Shown here: in pieces, positions 47,452 through 58,187 of the stretch
Layout of the letters: each line of letters starts with the position of its first letter
Numbering within the stretch: position 1 is the first letter of the stretch
DNA from: an uncultured Lactobacillus sp.
GTDB lineage: Bacteria; Bacillota; Bacilli; Lactobacillales; Lactobacillaceae
Direction: 5' to 3'
Assembly: GCA_946482465.1 (NCBI GenBank)
Contig: CAMLRL010000001.1
Coordinates: 121,489-185,488 of the forward strand
DNA: 64,000 nucleotides
Notes under the pieces: generated by a model
What the model was told of the DNA's origin: nothing
Seen by the model: the letters and a program-made list of their open reading frames with translations, nothing else
Databases searched by the model: none
Translations under genes and position numbers: made by a program

Positions 47452-48834
47452 TCATTTTTTCTCAAGTCTAAATAAATTTAAGTAGCTGAGCAAGATAATT
47501 ACACTAACAAAAGTTAAAAACAAGAACGCTTCTTGACTACCTTGTGCTGTCAGTGCAGCATAATTGCCCGGTCTTTTTTGCCAAGAAGAAATGATGGCAG
47601 CCATGACGGTTGTCCCCATTGAGCCAGCATATTGCTGTCCAGTTTGAAAAACCGCTGTGGCATCTGTATGTAATTCTTCTGGCTGCAATTTGGACGCTTC
47701 TGCCATGGTATTATTAAAGGCCATTTGCCTGCCAATAATCATAATGCCATAAAAAACGCCGACCATTAACGTACTGATTTTCAAGCTAAAAATAGCAAAA
47801 AGCAGACAAGCCGTTAGACAAAAGATTGTTCCGGTAAGAAGTGGCAAACGTGGCCCCCTTTTATCGTAAACATGCCCAAACCAAGGGTTCAATAGACCAC
47901 TGATAATGCAGCCGGGAAGCAAAACTAGTCCCCCAATTAAAGAAGTGGCGTGATTAACAATTTGAACATAATTGGGAATTGCAAAGCTGGTACCAATATT
48001 AATAAACTGCAAAAGCAGATAAGAAATCATGGCAAAAATAAAAGGCTTATTTTTAAATATGTCTAAGTTAATCAATTTCTTTTTACTTGATCGCGACAAT
48101 TTGATAAATACGTACAGCAAAAGCGCAACCACGACCATGCTTAGCCAAAAGCCCCAATCTGTAAAACCATTGCTAATACGATTGAAACCTAAATTAAAAA
48201 TAATCATAGCGCTGGCAATCACAATATAGCTTAACCAATCAAAACTGGGATGCTTTTTTTCATGATATTGTTCAACGACAAACAAACCCAGAACCATGAT
48301 AATTACAGCAATGACAGCCACAATTTCAAATATTAAAGGCCAGCCGAAGTAATAAACCACAGTACCACCAAATGTAGGTCCTAAAGAAGGAGCTAAAATA
48401 ATTACTAGACCAGTAAGACCCATGTAAAAGCCCCATTTTTCCTGCGGCATCAATTCTACGACCATGTTAAACATTAACGGAATTGACAGACCGGCCCCCA
48501 CAGATGATATTATGCGTCCAGCAAGTAATACCCAAAAATTAGGAGCAAGCCCCGCAACTATTGAGCCCGCGATAAAAGCCACGGCGGCGGTCAAAAACAG
48601 CTGTCTAGCTGAAAAGCGGTCATTTAAATATGAACTTGACACCATTATTACAGAAATTGTTAATAAGTAACCGGTTGTAGTCCATTGCACCAGACCTAAG
48701 CTAATATGGAACTGCTTCATTAGTGTAGGAAAAGTGACGTTTAAACTGGTCTCAGTCAAAATCGACACAAATGCCATTAAAGCGCAACTGATTATAGCCA
48801 GTACCCTCTTTGGCGTTTCTCTTTTTGCTTCCAT
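47452..48834 (-). CDS. MFS drug/H+ antiporter, DHA2 (14-TM) family
   Basis: 460 residues, 14 predicted membrane segments. Motif C-like GLVIILAPSLGPTFGGTVVY and motif A-like region after TM2 (LNDRFSARQLFL) fit the EmrB/QacA group of multidrug exporters. SD AAGGAGAG. No adjacent TetR/MarR regulator. Substrate unknown. Confidence 0.9.
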   Translation of the reverse strand: MEAKRETPKRVLAIISCALMAFVSILTETSLNVTFPTLMKQFHISLGLVQWTTTGYLLTISVIMVSSSYLNDRFSARQLFLTAAVAFIAGSIVAGLAPNFWVLLAGRIISSVGAGLSIPLMFNMVVELMPQEKWGFYMGLTGLVIILAPSLGPTFGGTVVYYFGWPLIFEIVAVIAVIIMVLGLFVVEQYHEKKHPSFDWLSYIVIASAMIIFNLGFNRISNGFTDWGFWLSMVVVALLLYVFIKLSRSSKKKLINLDIFKNKPFIFAMISYLLLQFINIGTSFAIPNYVQIVNHATSLIGGLVLLPGCIISGLLNPWFGHVYDKRGPRLPLLTGTIFCLTACLLFAIFSLKISTLMVGVFYGIMIIGRQMAFNNTMAEASKLQPEELHTDATAVFQTGQQYAGSMGTTVMAAIISSWQKRPGNYAALTAQGSQEAFLFLTFVSVIILLSYLNLFRLEKK

Positions 48835-48848
48835 ATTTCTCTCCTTAA

Positions 48849-48883
48849 TAAAAAAGGGTTAAAAGCCTAAACTTTTACCCTTT
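48849..48883 (-). terminator. Terminator of pgi
   Basis: AAAGGGTAAAAG / CTTTTAACCCTTT with a T6 tail on the minus strand. It lies in the 170-bp gap between pgi and the MFS gene. Confidence 0.75.
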
Positions 48884-49002
48884 CCATAATTGGTATGACA
48901 TCAATAATTTAAAATGTACAGGATGAATAATACTAACTAATTTTATCAATAATAGGTTCCATATAATAATAGTATTAATTCATGAAATTAGCAATTATCT
49001 AA

Positions 49003-50352
49003 TTATTTTTCTTCTTTAAAGCGAGCTACAAGATCATCATGTAATTCTTCATAGCCGGGCTTGTTCAATAAACCAAACATGTTACGCTTATATGCCTCAA
49101 CGCCTGGTTGGCTAAACGGGTTGATACCATTAAGATAACCAGAAATTGCGATAGCTAATTCAAAGAAGTAAATTAAGTAACCCAAAGTGTGTTCAGTCTG
49201 ATCAGGAATATTGACTGTCATAACCGGAACGCCACCATCAGTATGAGCTAAAACTACGCCCTCATACGCATGTTCGTTAACGTAGTTCAAGGTCTTGCCC
49301 GACAAGAAATTCAATTGGTCCAAATTACGGTCATCAGCTGGTATTTCCACATCATTTGCAGGATTTTCAACCCTAATGACAGTTTCAAACAGATTACGCA
49401 AACCTTCTTGAATGTATTGACCCAATGAGTGAAGGTCAGTGGTGAAGTTAGCACTTGCAGGCCAAATACCCTTACCGTCTTTACCTTCGGACTCGCCCAT
49501 TAATTGCTTGCACCATTCACTGAACATTCTCAATGTTGGTTCGTAATTCTCCACAATTTCTGTAGTGTAACCCTTGCGGTAAAGTATGTTACGTAAAGCA
49601 GCATATTGATAAGGAGTAGCTTCACTTAAGTCTGTAGAGCTATAATCTGCTCTGGCATCCGCAGCACCCTTCATTAATTGGTCAATATCTGCTCCAGAAA
49701 CTGCGATTGGCAAAAGACCAACAGCTGATAAAACGCTGTAGCGGCCACCAATATCATCCGGCACAACAAATTCTTCGTAGCCCTCGGCGTCTGCTTCAGT
49801 CTTCAATGCACCTTTGGCGCGATCAGTGGTAACAAAAATTCTGGTTTTAGCTTCTGCAGCACCATATTTTTTAACTAATTTATCTTTAAAAATACGGAAA
49901 GCAACGGCTGGCTCTGTAGTAGTACCAGACTTAGAAATAACATTAACACTGAAATCCTTGTCTCCAAGCCATTCAATCAAGTCATGTAGGTACGAACCTG
50001 ACAAAGAATTACCACAAAATACCACAGTAGTATGCTTATCTTTGCCTCTGCCATAAAAAGCACCATTTAAAAATTCAATGGCAGCTTGAGCGCCTAAATA
50101 AGAGCCACCGATTCCGATACAAACTAAAACTTCAGAATCACTTTGAATCTTCTTTGCTGCCTTTTTTATTCTGGCAAACTCATCTTTATCATAATCAACT
50201 GGTAAGTTAACCCATCCTAGGAAATCGCTACCTGCACCAGTACCGTTTTTTAGTTCACTATCAGCAGCATTAACCATAGCCTGCATTTCACTTAGTTCAT
50301 TTTCGTGGACAAACGGCGTTAATTTAGTGCTATCAAATTTTATTAAACTCAT
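49003..50352 (-). CDS. pgi: Glucose-6-phosphate isomerase
   Basis: 449 residues, full length for lactobacillar Pgi. Substrate-phosphate loop [16 protein letters not shown], the [16 protein letters not shown] motif and the catalytic-base region [17 protein letters not shown] are present. Interconverts glucose 6-phosphate and fructose 6-phosphate in glycolysis. Monocistronic. Confidence 0.98.
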   Translation of the reverse strand: MSLIKFDSTKLTPFVHENELSEMQAMVNAADSELKNGTGAGSDFLGWVNLPVDYDKDEFARIKKAAKKIQSDSEVLVCIGIGGSYLGAQAAIEFLNGAFYGRGKDKHTTVVFCGNSLSGSYLHDLIEWLGDKDFSVNVISKSGTTTEPAVAFRIFKDKLVKKYGAAEAKTRIFVTTDRAKGALKTEADAEGYEEFVVPDDIGGRYSVLSAVGLLPIAVSGADIDQLMKGAADARADYSSTDLSEATPYQYAALRNILYRKGYTTEIVENYEPTLRMFSEWCKQLMGESEGKDGKGIWPASANFTTDLHSLGQYIQEGLRNLFETVIRVENPANDVEIPADDRNLDQLNFLSGKTLNYVNEHAYEGVVLAHTDGGVPVMTVNIPDQTEHTLGYLIYFFELAIAISGYLNGINPFSQPGVEAYKRNMFGLLNKPGYEELHDDLVARFKEEK

Positions 50353-50432
50353 AAAATACGCTCTCCTTACTGAATTAAATATTTATTTCACAAGAATATT
50401 TTAGCAATCTTAATTTGCAATTACCAGTGCTT

Positions 50433-51062
50433 TCAAATAGTTTTAGACTTTCTTCTAATTATCATGACAACCCAATACAAGAAGTAGCCAATTGCTGCCC
50501 CGCAGCTGTTGAAAAAGACATCATCAATATCGCTAACACCAGTTTCAAGCAAAAATTGCATTGTTTCTATAAATAACGAAAATATCAGCCCCGCAAGCAG
50601 TACCCGACCAAAAGTTTGTTTTTTCGCAAAAACAAAGGGTGATAAAAAGCCAAACGGAACGAAACACAGGACATTACCAAAGGAATTGTAGACAAAATCT
50701 AACCGACTTTGCGCATGATACATCTTCCAGGTTTCTTTTAAAAATACAAAATTGATTTCACTAAGTGGTCTGTGCAAGTTAAAAGTCAAATTCCACGGGA
50801 AATAAGTATTACGAAATGTGGTCAGCATTAATACTAAGATTAAGTAAAAAGCAAATAACCATACTGCTGCTTCTGACTTGATTGTCCGCCTACTTCTAAT
50901 AGTCATTAGCCAGATCAAACGGATTACCATGAAAAACAAAAAATAAAAAATCGTTTTGTCAAGTGCCAACATTATCAGCTTAATCAAAGCAAAATGATTA
51001 ATTTTAGTAGCGTAAAGTTGCGAAAGCAGGTTATATAGTGGTCCTAAAAATATCATTATCAT
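50433..51062 (-). CDS. VanZ-like membrane protein
   Basis: 209 residues, five to six membrane segments. VanZ family pattern: NSFGNVLCFVPFGFLSPFV and the C-terminal FIETMQFLLETGVSDIDDVFFNSCGA split (ETMQ ... DIDDVFFN). Some VanZ proteins confer low-level teicoplanin or lipopeptide resistance; function here is unproven. Divergent from the LTA synthase gene. Confidence 0.9.
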   Translation of the reverse strand: MIMIFLGPLYNLLSQLYATKINHFALIKLIMLALDKTIFYFLFFMVIRLIWLMTIRSRRTIKSEAAVWLFAFYLILVLMLTTFRNTYFPWNLTFNLHRPLSEINFVFLKETWKMYHAQSRLDFVYNSFGNVLCFVPFGFLSPFVFAKKQTFGRVLLAGLIFSLFIETMQFLLETGVSDIDDVFFNSCGAAIGYFLYWVVMIIRRKSKTI

Positions 51063-51200
51063 TCAATTCCTAAAATAGCGTTCATTTAAATTATACTCAA
51101 TCTTGGTCAATTAATTCTTAAAAAAGGACTAACAATACGAAAAAGATTGTCTAAAACCCCAGAAACTTTTAAAATAGTCAGATAAGGGAGAGTTTTTATT

Positions 51201-53393
51201 TTGAATAAAAAAAATCTGACCAATTTCATTCAGACTCGTACTGGCTTTTTTTGCCTTTTAGTTTTTTTATTTACTCTAAAATACATTTTTGCTGCGTATC
51301 ATGATTTTAATCTGGGTATTTCAGATCCATATCAACACATCATCATGTGGATTAGCCCCATTGGCAGCGCAATTTTGTTAATTAGTATTGGACTTTATTT
51401 TTCTAAACCAATAATTTCATACTGCGCTATGCTCTTACTTGACGTCGCAAATTCAGGTCTGTTATTTGCCAATATTTTGTATTACCGGCAATTCTCAGAT
51501 TTTATTACTGTAAAAACAATTAATAATGCTGGTAAAGTAGCGCCGGGATTGGGAAAGAGTGCTGTCGCTCTGCTCCAGCCGTCAGATATTTTATTATGGC
51601 TGGATTTAATTGTAATAACGGGCTTACTACTAGCGCACAAAATAAAAATTGACCAAAAGTCCTATGGCTTGCTGACACCATTTGCCGTAACTTCTGTTGG
51701 GGCCTTTGTTTTAGTCCTCAATATTTTTATGGCTGAATCATCCAGACCGCGACTTTTAGGTACTACTTTTGACCGGTCATATATCGTAAAGTATCTGGGA
51801 ATTGATACTTATACGGTTTATGACGGCATAAAAAATGAACAAACAGAACAAGTAAACAAGAATGCGAATACTGCCGATTTGAATAAAATCCTGTCTTACA
51901 CTAAAAAAAATAAATTGCCGGTAAATCCGCAATATTTTGGTAAGGCCAAGGGTAAAAACGTAATCGTGATCCATCTGGAAAGTTTCCAACAATTTTTAAT
52001 TGATCTCAAGATTAACGGTAAAGAAGTTACGCCTTTTCTTAATTCCATCTACCATGATAAACATACTTTAGGCTTTGCTAATTTCTACCATCAAGTCGGT
52101 ATTGGCCGCACCAGTGATGCCGAAAATATGCTGGAAACAGGAACTTACGGCATTTCAGATGGTTCCTTGTTCACTGCAATGGGCAGTTCCAATACTTTTC
52201 AGGCTGCACCACAAATTTTACGGCAACATGGTAAATATACTTCTGCTGTCTTTCACGGCAATGTCGGTTCTTTTTGGAACCGTGATGATGTTTACAAAAA
52301 CATGGGCTATAATTATTTCTTCGACCAGAACTATTTCAGCCATGATAAAAATGACCATATTGGTTATGGTATCAAAGACAAGGTCATGTTTGCAGAGAGT
52401 ATTAAGTACTTAGAAAGAATGCAGCAGCCCTTTTATACAAAATTTATCACCGTAACTAACCACACCCCTTTTGATATGGATGAAGAAGATCTGGATCCAA
52501 ATTTTAAAACCAGCAATACAGCGGATAAGTCCATTAATAATTATTTTGAAACTGCCCATTATCTTGATCAGGCAATTCGTGAATTTTTCACTTATTTAAA
52601 AAAATCGGGATTAATTAAAAATACCATGGTAGTAATTTATGGCGACCACTATGGCCTGACTAATTCTGAAAATGAAACTCTAGCGCCAATTGTTGGAGAA
52701 AGTTCTGACACTTGGAACAGCTATAATAACGTGCAAATGCAGCGCGTACCTTTCATGATCTATTCGCCCAATTTGAAAGGAAAAATTAAGCATGAAGTTG
52801 CAGGAGAAATTGATGTCTTACCTACTCTGCTACATCTTTTAGGAATATCTAACAAGAATTATATTCAATTTGGCAGTGATCTTTTAGCACCAAAATACCG
52901 CCCGTGGTTGGTTTTTAGAAATGGCACTATTGTTAGTCAGAAATACGTCATTATTGGCGGCAAGGGGCTTAAAGGCGTTGTTTATGACCGTAAAAGTGGT
53001 AAAGAGATTATTAATTTTACCGCGAAGGAAAAATACGAAATCACCAAATTAGCAAAAGAAGGAAAACAGTCGTTGAAATATTCCGATTTATTGAATAACC
53101 ATAATCTGCTCCGCTTCTATACTCCAAAGGGTTTCAAGCCGGTTGATCCTAGTGAATTTGACTATTTAACCAATTATATTCAAATGGAAAATCTCAGATA
53201 CCGTTTAAAAAATAGGTCTACTGCTTTAATAACCAAACAACGCAGATCAACTACCAGTCTTTACAAAACAGATGCAGCTGAGTTAAAAGGGCGAGAATAT
53301 GAGATTACAACGATTCCAGAATCTGTTTCTGGTAATCACCTAACGGAAAAAGAAAACAAGTCTAGTAAAAATCATAAAAAGTCCTATAATTAA
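51201..53393 (+). CDS. ltaS: Lipoteichoic acid synthase-type sulfatase (LtaS family)
   Basis: 730 residues. Five N-terminal membrane segments (1-190), then an extracellular sulfatase-fold domain (about 245-600). Metal/catalytic motifs: VIVIHLESFQQFLI, the nucleophile Thr in GIGRTSDAE (about residue 304), FVITVTNHTPFD-like ITVTNHTPFD and VVIYGDHYG. LtaS polymerises glycerol phosphate from phosphatidylglycerol onto the glycolipid anchor. A 130-residue C-terminal tail, charged and low-complexity, follows the catalytic domain. SD GGGAG before a TTG start at 51201. Confidence 0.93.
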   Translation: MNKKNLTNFIQTRTGFFCLLVFLFTLKYIFAAYHDFNLGISDPYQHIIMWISPIGSAILLISIGLYFSKPIISYCAMLLLDVANSGLLFANILYYRQFSDFITVKTINNAGKVAPGLGKSAVALLQPSDILLWLDLIVITGLLLAHKIKIDQKSYGLLTPFAVTSVGAFVLVLNIFMAESSRPRLLGTTFDRSYIVKYLGIDTYTVYDGIKNEQTEQVNKNANTADLNKILSYTKKNKLPVNPQYFGKAKGKNVIVIHLESFQQFLIDLKINGKEVTPFLNSIYHDKHTLGFANFYHQVGIGRTSDAENMLETGTYGISDGSLFTAMGSSNTFQAAPQILRQHGKYTSAVFHGNVGSFWNRDDVYKNMGYNYFFDQNYFSHDKNDHIGYGIKDKVMFAESIKYLERMQQPFYTKFITVTNHTPFDMDEEDLDPNFKTSNTADKSINNYFETAHYLDQAIREFFTYLKKSGLIKNTMVVIYGDHYGLTNSENETLAPIVGESSDTWNSYNNVQMQRVPFMIYSPNLKGKIKHEVAGEIDVLPTLLHLLGISNKNYIQFGSDLLAPKYRPWLVFRNGTIVSQKYVIIGGKGLKGVVYDRKSGKEIINFTAKEKYEITKLAKEGKQSLKYSDLLNNHNLLRFYTPKGFKPVDPSEFDYLTNYIQMENLRYRLKNRSTALITKQRRSTTSLYKTDAAELKGREYEITTIPESVSGNHLTEKENKSSKNHKKSYN

Positions 53394-53432
53394 TAAATAT
53401 AGAATAAAATATTATTTTTTTGGAGGACTTTC

Positions 53433-54308
53433 ATGAAATACTTATTTTTAATTATTATAATTATATGTTTAGTTTTAGCATGCTGTAGAGTAGTCCCGCA
53501 AAACAATGAAGGATTAATTGAAACTTTGGGCAAATACTCAAGAACTGTTAAAGCTGGATTAGTTCTTATTATCCCAGTAATTCAAAGACTACGTAAAGTT
53601 TCTCTAGCCATGTTTCCGGCGGAAATTTCCAAATATTCTATTATTACCAAAGATAATGCAGAAATTACTACCAGCTTGACCCTAAACTACTTAGTGACTG
53701 ATTCATATAAATATTTTTACAACAATACCGACTCCGTTAAATCAATGGTTGAATTAATCAGAGGGCATTTACGGGATATTATTGGTCGGATGGACTTAAA
53801 TGATGCGTTAGGTTCCACTAGCAGCATTAACTCGCAACTATCAGAAGCAATAGGTGATCTCACAGATATTTACGGCATCCGGGTCGTCCGCGTCAATATT
53901 GATGAACTATTGCCCAGCACTGAAATACAAAAAGCAATGGACAAGCAATTAACAGCTGATAGAGAAAAAATTGCTGCTATTGAAAAAGCCGAGGGTGAAG
54001 CTAAAAATATTGAGTTAACGACTAAGGCTAAAAATGAAGCAATGATCGCGACAGCTAAAGCCAAAGCTGAGGCAGTCAAAACAGAAGCCGATGCGGAAGC
54101 CTACAGGATCAACCAATTGCAGTCAAGCCTCGCAAAAGCAAGCGACGGCTACTTTAAAAATCAAAGTCTGGATAGTTTCAATAATTTGGCAAAAGGACCC
54201 AATAACCTTATAGTAGTCGATAAGGATAATGTAACTAATCTAGGTTCGATTCCAGCTGCTGCTAAAGTCTGGCACGAAACCACTACTGACAATGAATTAG
54301 AAAAATAA
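53433..54308 (+). CDS. SPFH/band-7 (stomatin-like) membrane protein
   Basis: 291 residues. One N-terminal membrane helix (1-20), SPFH domain (about 22-180, VVPQNNEGLIETLGKYSRTV ... DIYGIRVVRVNIDELLP) and a Glu/Ala/Lys coiled-coil (about 185-235). Such proteins form membrane microdomain scaffolds. SD GGAGGA, 39 bp after ltaS with no terminator between, so probably co-transcribed. Confidence 0.92.
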   Translation: MKYLFLIIIIICLVLACCRVVPQNNEGLIETLGKYSRTVKAGLVLIIPVIQRLRKVSLAMFPAEISKYSIITKDNAEITTSLTLNYLVTDSYKYFYNNTDSVKSMVELIRGHLRDIIGRMDLNDALGSTSSINSQLSEAIGDLTDIYGIRVVRVNIDELLPSTEIQKAMDKQLTADREKIAAIEKAEGEAKNIELTTKAKNEAMIATAKAKAEAVKTEADAEAYRINQLQSSLAKASDGYFKNQSLDSFNNLAKGPNNLIVVDKDNVTNLGSIPAAAKVWHETTTDNELEK

Positions 54309-54316
54309 GTAATACA

Positions 54317-54364
54317 CAAAAGGCTAATAAATCATCCTAAACTGATGATATATTAGCCTTTTTA
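54317..54364. terminator. Terminator between convergent SPFH and histidine kinase genes
   Basis: AAAAGGCTAATAAATCATC pairs with GATGATATATTAGCCTTTTT (one bulge). T-rich on both strands, so it can serve both converging operons. Confidence 0.88.
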
Positions 54365-54391
54365 ATTTTAAGTAAATTTTTTATAGTCGTT

Positions 54392-55843
54392 CTAATTATC
54401 TAAGTACTGTTCGTAGCCGTGATCAAATAAAATTATGGTAAATACAGCACCTTGATTTGACTTAGACTGAACGCGAATTTTGCCGCCATGCTGCTTAATT
54501 AAAGAAGAAACAATTGATAAGCCTAAACCATATTCGCCTTTACCCGAACGCGTGCGCGATGGATCCGCCTTAAAATACCTTTCAAATATATACTTAAGTT
54601 GCTCATGACTCATGCCAATACCATTATCTTTAACACTGATGATGGTGGCGTGGGCAGCCCGATAGCCAGTAATCTCAATTCTACCATCAGTAGTAAATTG
54701 AATAGCGTTTTGAATTAAATTGACCATAATTTGGGTAAAGCGATCTCTATCGGCATAAATTGGCAAATCTATAGGTGCTGAAATAATAATTTTATCATTT
54801 GCCTTAGCAGCATTATGTTTAAGCTGCATCGTAACATCGTCTAATACCTTTCTGGCATTAAACTTGGTTTTGATTAAATCAATTTGGTTATTGCGTATCT
54901 TTTCATAATCCAGATTTTCGTTAACGAGCCGAATAAGCCTTTTTGTTTCCCTGTTCATTAAAGCAATAGACTTCGGCTTGGCTTTATCTGGAATTGCATC
55001 ATATTGCAGCCCTTCCAAAATACCGTTGATTGTAGTTAATGGTGTCCGCATTTCATGCGCAGCATCAGCCATGAACTGATCCCGTCGTTTTTCTTGTGCC
55101 TTAACTTCTTGATTTGATTTCTTTAATGCGCGCACCATTTGGTTAAAGTTATCAGCAAGCTGAGTTATTTCATCATTACCACTGTAATTAGCCTGTACGT
55201 CAAAATCTCCCGCAGCAACTTTTTGAGTAGCCTGAGACAAATTTTTAATCCTATTAGTTGCATAAAACGACAAGATAAAACTTAAAATTAAGCCAACTAT
55301 TAATGCAGTCAACAACGCACTGAACAAATTTTGTTTGGCACTTCTTATTGGTCGTTCAACGGTTGACACCCGAACTCCCAGCCAAATTGCACCAATAAAT
55401 TTACCCTGATCACGCCAAGGCAAAAGCACCCCAGTACAGGTGTCTTTAGTATGACCTAATTGCGAAATTATTTCATTGTTGTTTTTGATATGCAGCTTTT
55501 TTCCACGCTTTACTTGTGCAAAGTGCTTGTCAGAAAGTTTAATCTTGTTATTTCTTTTGGGATAAATCTGTTTGCCCCGCGTATTAAAAACGCTGAAATA
55601 TACTTTATCGCTATGAAGGACAAACTGCAGTCTATGCAAAAACTTGGGGTTAAGCATTGCTGAGCCATTCTTTTCTTCACTAGCAGCCAAAGTTCCCAGA
55701 GCAGAAGCAAAATCTTCCATTCTCTGATAGTTATGGGCATAAGATTGCTTAGTGACGTTATTAATTTCTGAAAAGCCAATTATTGATACCGTAGTAAGAA
55801 TGATTAGTAAAAAACTAAGCATGTGCTGATAAATCAACTTCAT
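54392..55843 (-). CDS. Sensor histidine kinase
   Basis: 483 residues. TM1 (about 8-25), an extracytoplasmic sensing domain (30-170), TM2 (175-195), HAMP (196-250), HisKA with His263 in DAAHEMRTPLTTI, and HATPase_c (about 370-475; NLIQNAIQFT, VKDNGIGM, GLGLSIV). Ten bp after its response regulator. The signal is unknown; the pairing resembles the CssS/ResE class in layout. Confidence 0.95.
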   Translation of the reverse strand: MKLIYQHMLSFLLIILTTVSIIGFSEINNVTKQSYAHNYQRMEDFASALGTLAASEEKNGSAMLNPKFLHRLQFVLHSDKVYFSVFNTRGKQIYPKRNNKIKLSDKHFAQVKRGKKLHIKNNNEIISQLGHTKDTCTGVLLPWRDQGKFIGAIWLGVRVSTVERPIRSAKQNLFSALLTALIVGLILSFILSFYATNRIKNLSQATQKVAAGDFDVQANYSGNDEITQLADNFNQMVRALKKSNQEVKAQEKRRDQFMADAAHEMRTPLTTINGILEGLQYDAIPDKAKPKSIALMNRETKRLIRLVNENLDYEKIRNNQIDLIKTKFNARKVLDDVTMQLKHNAAKANDKIIISAPIDLPIYADRDRFTQIMVNLIQNAIQFTTDGRIEITGYRAAHATIISVKDNGIGMSHEQLKYIFERYFKADPSRTRSGKGEYGLGLSIVSSLIKQHGGKIRVQSKSNQGAVFTIILFDHGYEQYLDN

Positions 55844-55852
55844 AATAAAAAC

Positions 55853-56572
55853 CTACGAATCATCAAATTTATAGCCAACGCCCCAAACAGTTTGGATAAC
55901 ATCTGCACCCACGGTTTCCAATTTTTGACGCAACTTTTTGATATGAGCATCAACTGTCCGGTCTTCACCATAATAATCATAGCCCCAGACAGCTTCTAAT
56001 AATTGTTCACGGGAAAATACCTGTTTAGGTTTTTGAGCCATAGTATATAGTAAATCGAATTCTTTTGGTGTAATGTTTTGAACGTATTTTCCGTCATATA
56101 GTACTTCACGTCTGCTCTTAGAAATTTTGGTATGAGCTGTTTCGACATCGAATTTTTCGGCTTCTTTAGTTTCTTTTGATTGTTCTTTATGATCATCAAT
56201 TCTAATTCTGCGTTGCAGCGCCTTGATACGAGCAATTAAAGCTAAAGGACTAAAAGGCTTTGATACATAATCATCTGCACCAGCATTAAATCCCTGAATC
56301 TGTTCCTCCTCACTACTGCGAGCAGTTAACATAATAATTGGAATTTGTGGTGAAATCGCACATACGTCTTTAGCAACTTGTATGCCATCTTTTTTAGGTA
56401 GATTGAGGTCTAACGTGATCAAATCATACTGGTCAGGATTTTTGGCAAACATTTTAACGGCTTGTTCCCCATCAGTAGCTACATCCATGGTCCAACCTTC
56501 TTTTTCAAAGAACATTCCCATCATTTCTGCAACTGACTGATCATCCTCGACCATTAAAATTTTGAGTTTCAT
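55853..56572 (-). CDS. OmpR-family response regulator
   Basis: 239 residues. Receiver domain with acidic pair Glu9-Asp10, phosphoacceptor Asp55 (DLITLDLNLPKKDG) and the conserved Lys in DDYVSKPFSPLAL; C-terminal winged helix (ITPKEFDLLYTMAQKP ... VDAHIKKLRQKLE). An acidic insert/linker of about 25 residues joins the two. Overlaps the upstream SdpI-like gene by 4 bp, so all three genes form one operon. Confidence 0.96.
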   Translation of the reverse strand: MKLKILMVEDDQSVAEMMGMFFEKEGWTMDVATDGEQAVKMFAKNPDQYDLITLDLNLPKKDGIQVAKDVCAISPQIPIIMLTARSSEEEQIQGFNAGADDYVSKPFSPLALIARIKALQRRIRIDDHKEQSKETKEAEKFDVETAHTKISKSRREVLYDGKYVQNITPKEFDLLYTMAQKPKQVFSREQLLEAVWGYDYYGEDRTVDAHIKKLRQKLETVGADVIQTVWGVGYKFDDS

Positions 56573-56964
56573 TTTCGGTCCCTAAATCCTTTTGTTCTCT
56601 CCCTTTTTACTTTGTCAGGATCTATATAATCTGCCGGCAATTCATGACGGTTTTTTAAGTAGCTTTTTAAGGCTTTTTCCGTAGCCATGATTGGAAAGAT
56701 AATGAAAAGATAAAATGTCAGCAGCCAAAGTAAAAAATAACGATCCCATTTAAATAAATGTATTCCAATACCCAACAATAATTGAATTAAACCAAAAGCA
56801 ATAAAATTTAAACTTGCTCTTTTTTGAGCAAACTTGAAACTGTTTTTATTGACTTGGGCCAAGTATGAATGATACCCGTAAAATGGAATTTGTCTTTTTG
56901 CAGGCGAGATTAGCCATAGCAGTCCAATTACTAACATAATTGCACCACATGCGATATAAATCAT
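56569..56964 (-). CDS. SdpI/YhfL-family membrane protein
   Basis: 131 residues, three membrane segments and a PFYGYHSYLAQVNKNSFKFA motif, corresponding to the PxxGxRx..S..W..A pattern of SdpI family proteins. In B. subtilis SdpI gives immunity to the SdpC toxin and controls a regulator. Translationally coupled to the response regulator gene, which suggests a shared envelope-stress function. Confidence 0.75.
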   Translation of the reverse strand: MIYIACGAIMLVIGLLWLISPAKRQIPFYGYHSYLAQVNKNSFKFAQKRASLNFIAFGLIQLLLGIGIHLFKWDRYFLLWLLTFYLFIIFPIMATEKALKSYLKNRHELPADYIDPDKVKRERTKGFRDRK

Positions 56965-56987
56965 ACTTTTTCCTTTCTCTAATAGAT

Positions 56988-57959
56988 TTAATTCTCATTT
57001 CCTGGTGTTGAAATAACTATTTTCATATTACCTTCAAACTTAAAATTCTTTATTTCATTAGGAATAATCAAATTTGTTCCTAATGCTAAATCGTAAGTCT
57101 TATTTGCAAATTCGAGTTTACCCGAACCATCAATAATTGTGACTAATAAGTACGGGTGACTATTTAAGCCAGTTTGCCATTGACCATTAAGGTCTATTTG
57201 CCACAAATAAAAATGAGGTGAAGTTGGTGGCTCAACTAGAGTTTTGATAATAGCATCCTGCTCATGTTTAGTCTTGATCTTAAGTTGGGGATCAACATGA
57301 GGAACCTGAGTAACATCAATTGACTTTTGTGTATGTAATTCCCGTTTCTGACCTGTTTTTTGGTCAACTCGGTCATAATCATACAGTCTATAAGTTACAT
57401 CACTGGATTGCTGAGTTTCAATTACTAATATTCCTTTTGTAAGTGCATGAATTGTACCTGAGGGAACGTAAAAGAAGTCTCCGGCTTTGACTGGGACTTT
57501 ACGCAATAGCTTATCCCATTCTCCCTTTTTGATCATTTCTGCCAATTCACCGCGAGTTTTAGCGGTATGACCATAAATCAAATACGAACCAGGGTCAGCC
57601 TGCAGGACATACCAGCTTTCGGTCTTGCCACTGTCATTCTCTACTCTGCGGGCATAATCGTCATCAGGATGAACTTGCACAGATAGATTGTCATTAGCAT
57701 CCAAGAATTTAACCAGTAAAGGAAATTCTTTACTTTTTGGATTGCCAAAAAGCTCTGGATTTTCTTGATACACTTGCCGTAAGCTTTGTCCTTTGAATTG
57801 ACCGCTAGTGACAGTTGAAGCGTCATCCTTGTATCCAGAAATAACCCAAGCTTCACCGACTTGACCATCTGGAATATCATAATTAAAAATAGTTTTTAAT
57901 TTGCGCCCACCCCAAATCTTAGGTCTAAAGTATGGCGTTAAAAATATTGGTTCCATCAT
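56988..57959 (-). CDS. manA: Mannose-6-phosphate isomerase, class I
   Basis: 323 residues, short Firmicutes type. Zinc-site motifs: LSVQVHPDDDYARR, the Glu in SGKTESWYVL and the His in PSGTIHALTKGI. Converts mannose 6-phosphate to fructose 6-phosphate. Start ATG 57959, or the adjacent ATG 57956, which is better spaced from GAGGTG. Confidence 0.95.
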   Translation of the reverse strand: MMEPIFLTPYFRPKIWGGRKLKTIFNYDIPDGQVGEAWVISGYKDDASTVTSGQFKGQSLRQVYQENPELFGNPKSKEFPLLVKFLDANDNLSVQVHPDDDYARRVENDSGKTESWYVLQADPGSYLIYGHTAKTRGELAEMIKKGEWDKLLRKVPVKAGDFFYVPSGTIHALTKGILVIETQQSSDVTYRLYDYDRVDQKTGQKRELHTQKSIDVTQVPHVDPQLKIKTKHEQDAIIKTLVEPPTSPHFYLWQIDLNGQWQTGLNSHPYLLVTIIDGSGKLEFANKTYDLALGTNLIIPNEIKNFKFEGNMKIVISTPGNEN

Positions 57960-58116
57960 AATTCACCTCACTATTAGTGTAATCTTTTAAAGTGCAAATT
58001 TAAAACTATTTTTTCAAATATGAAAACAAAAGTTATTATTTTAAAAGTAATTTCCAATACAAAATAAAGATATTATTTAATTTGCTTTATTTTAATATGA
58101 GATTTTTAAAAAACAA

Positions 58117-58153
58117 GAAAAAAGCCCAGCAGAAAGAATTCTGCTGAGCTTTT
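58117..58153 (-). terminator. Terminator of the glp operon
   Basis: AAAGCTCAGCAGAA / TTCTGCTGGGCTTT stem with a TTTTTTCTT tail on the minus strand, 35 bp beyond the glpO stop. Confidence 0.9.
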
Positions 58154-58187
58154 CGGGGAAACAATTTACTACTCGACAATTTTATTT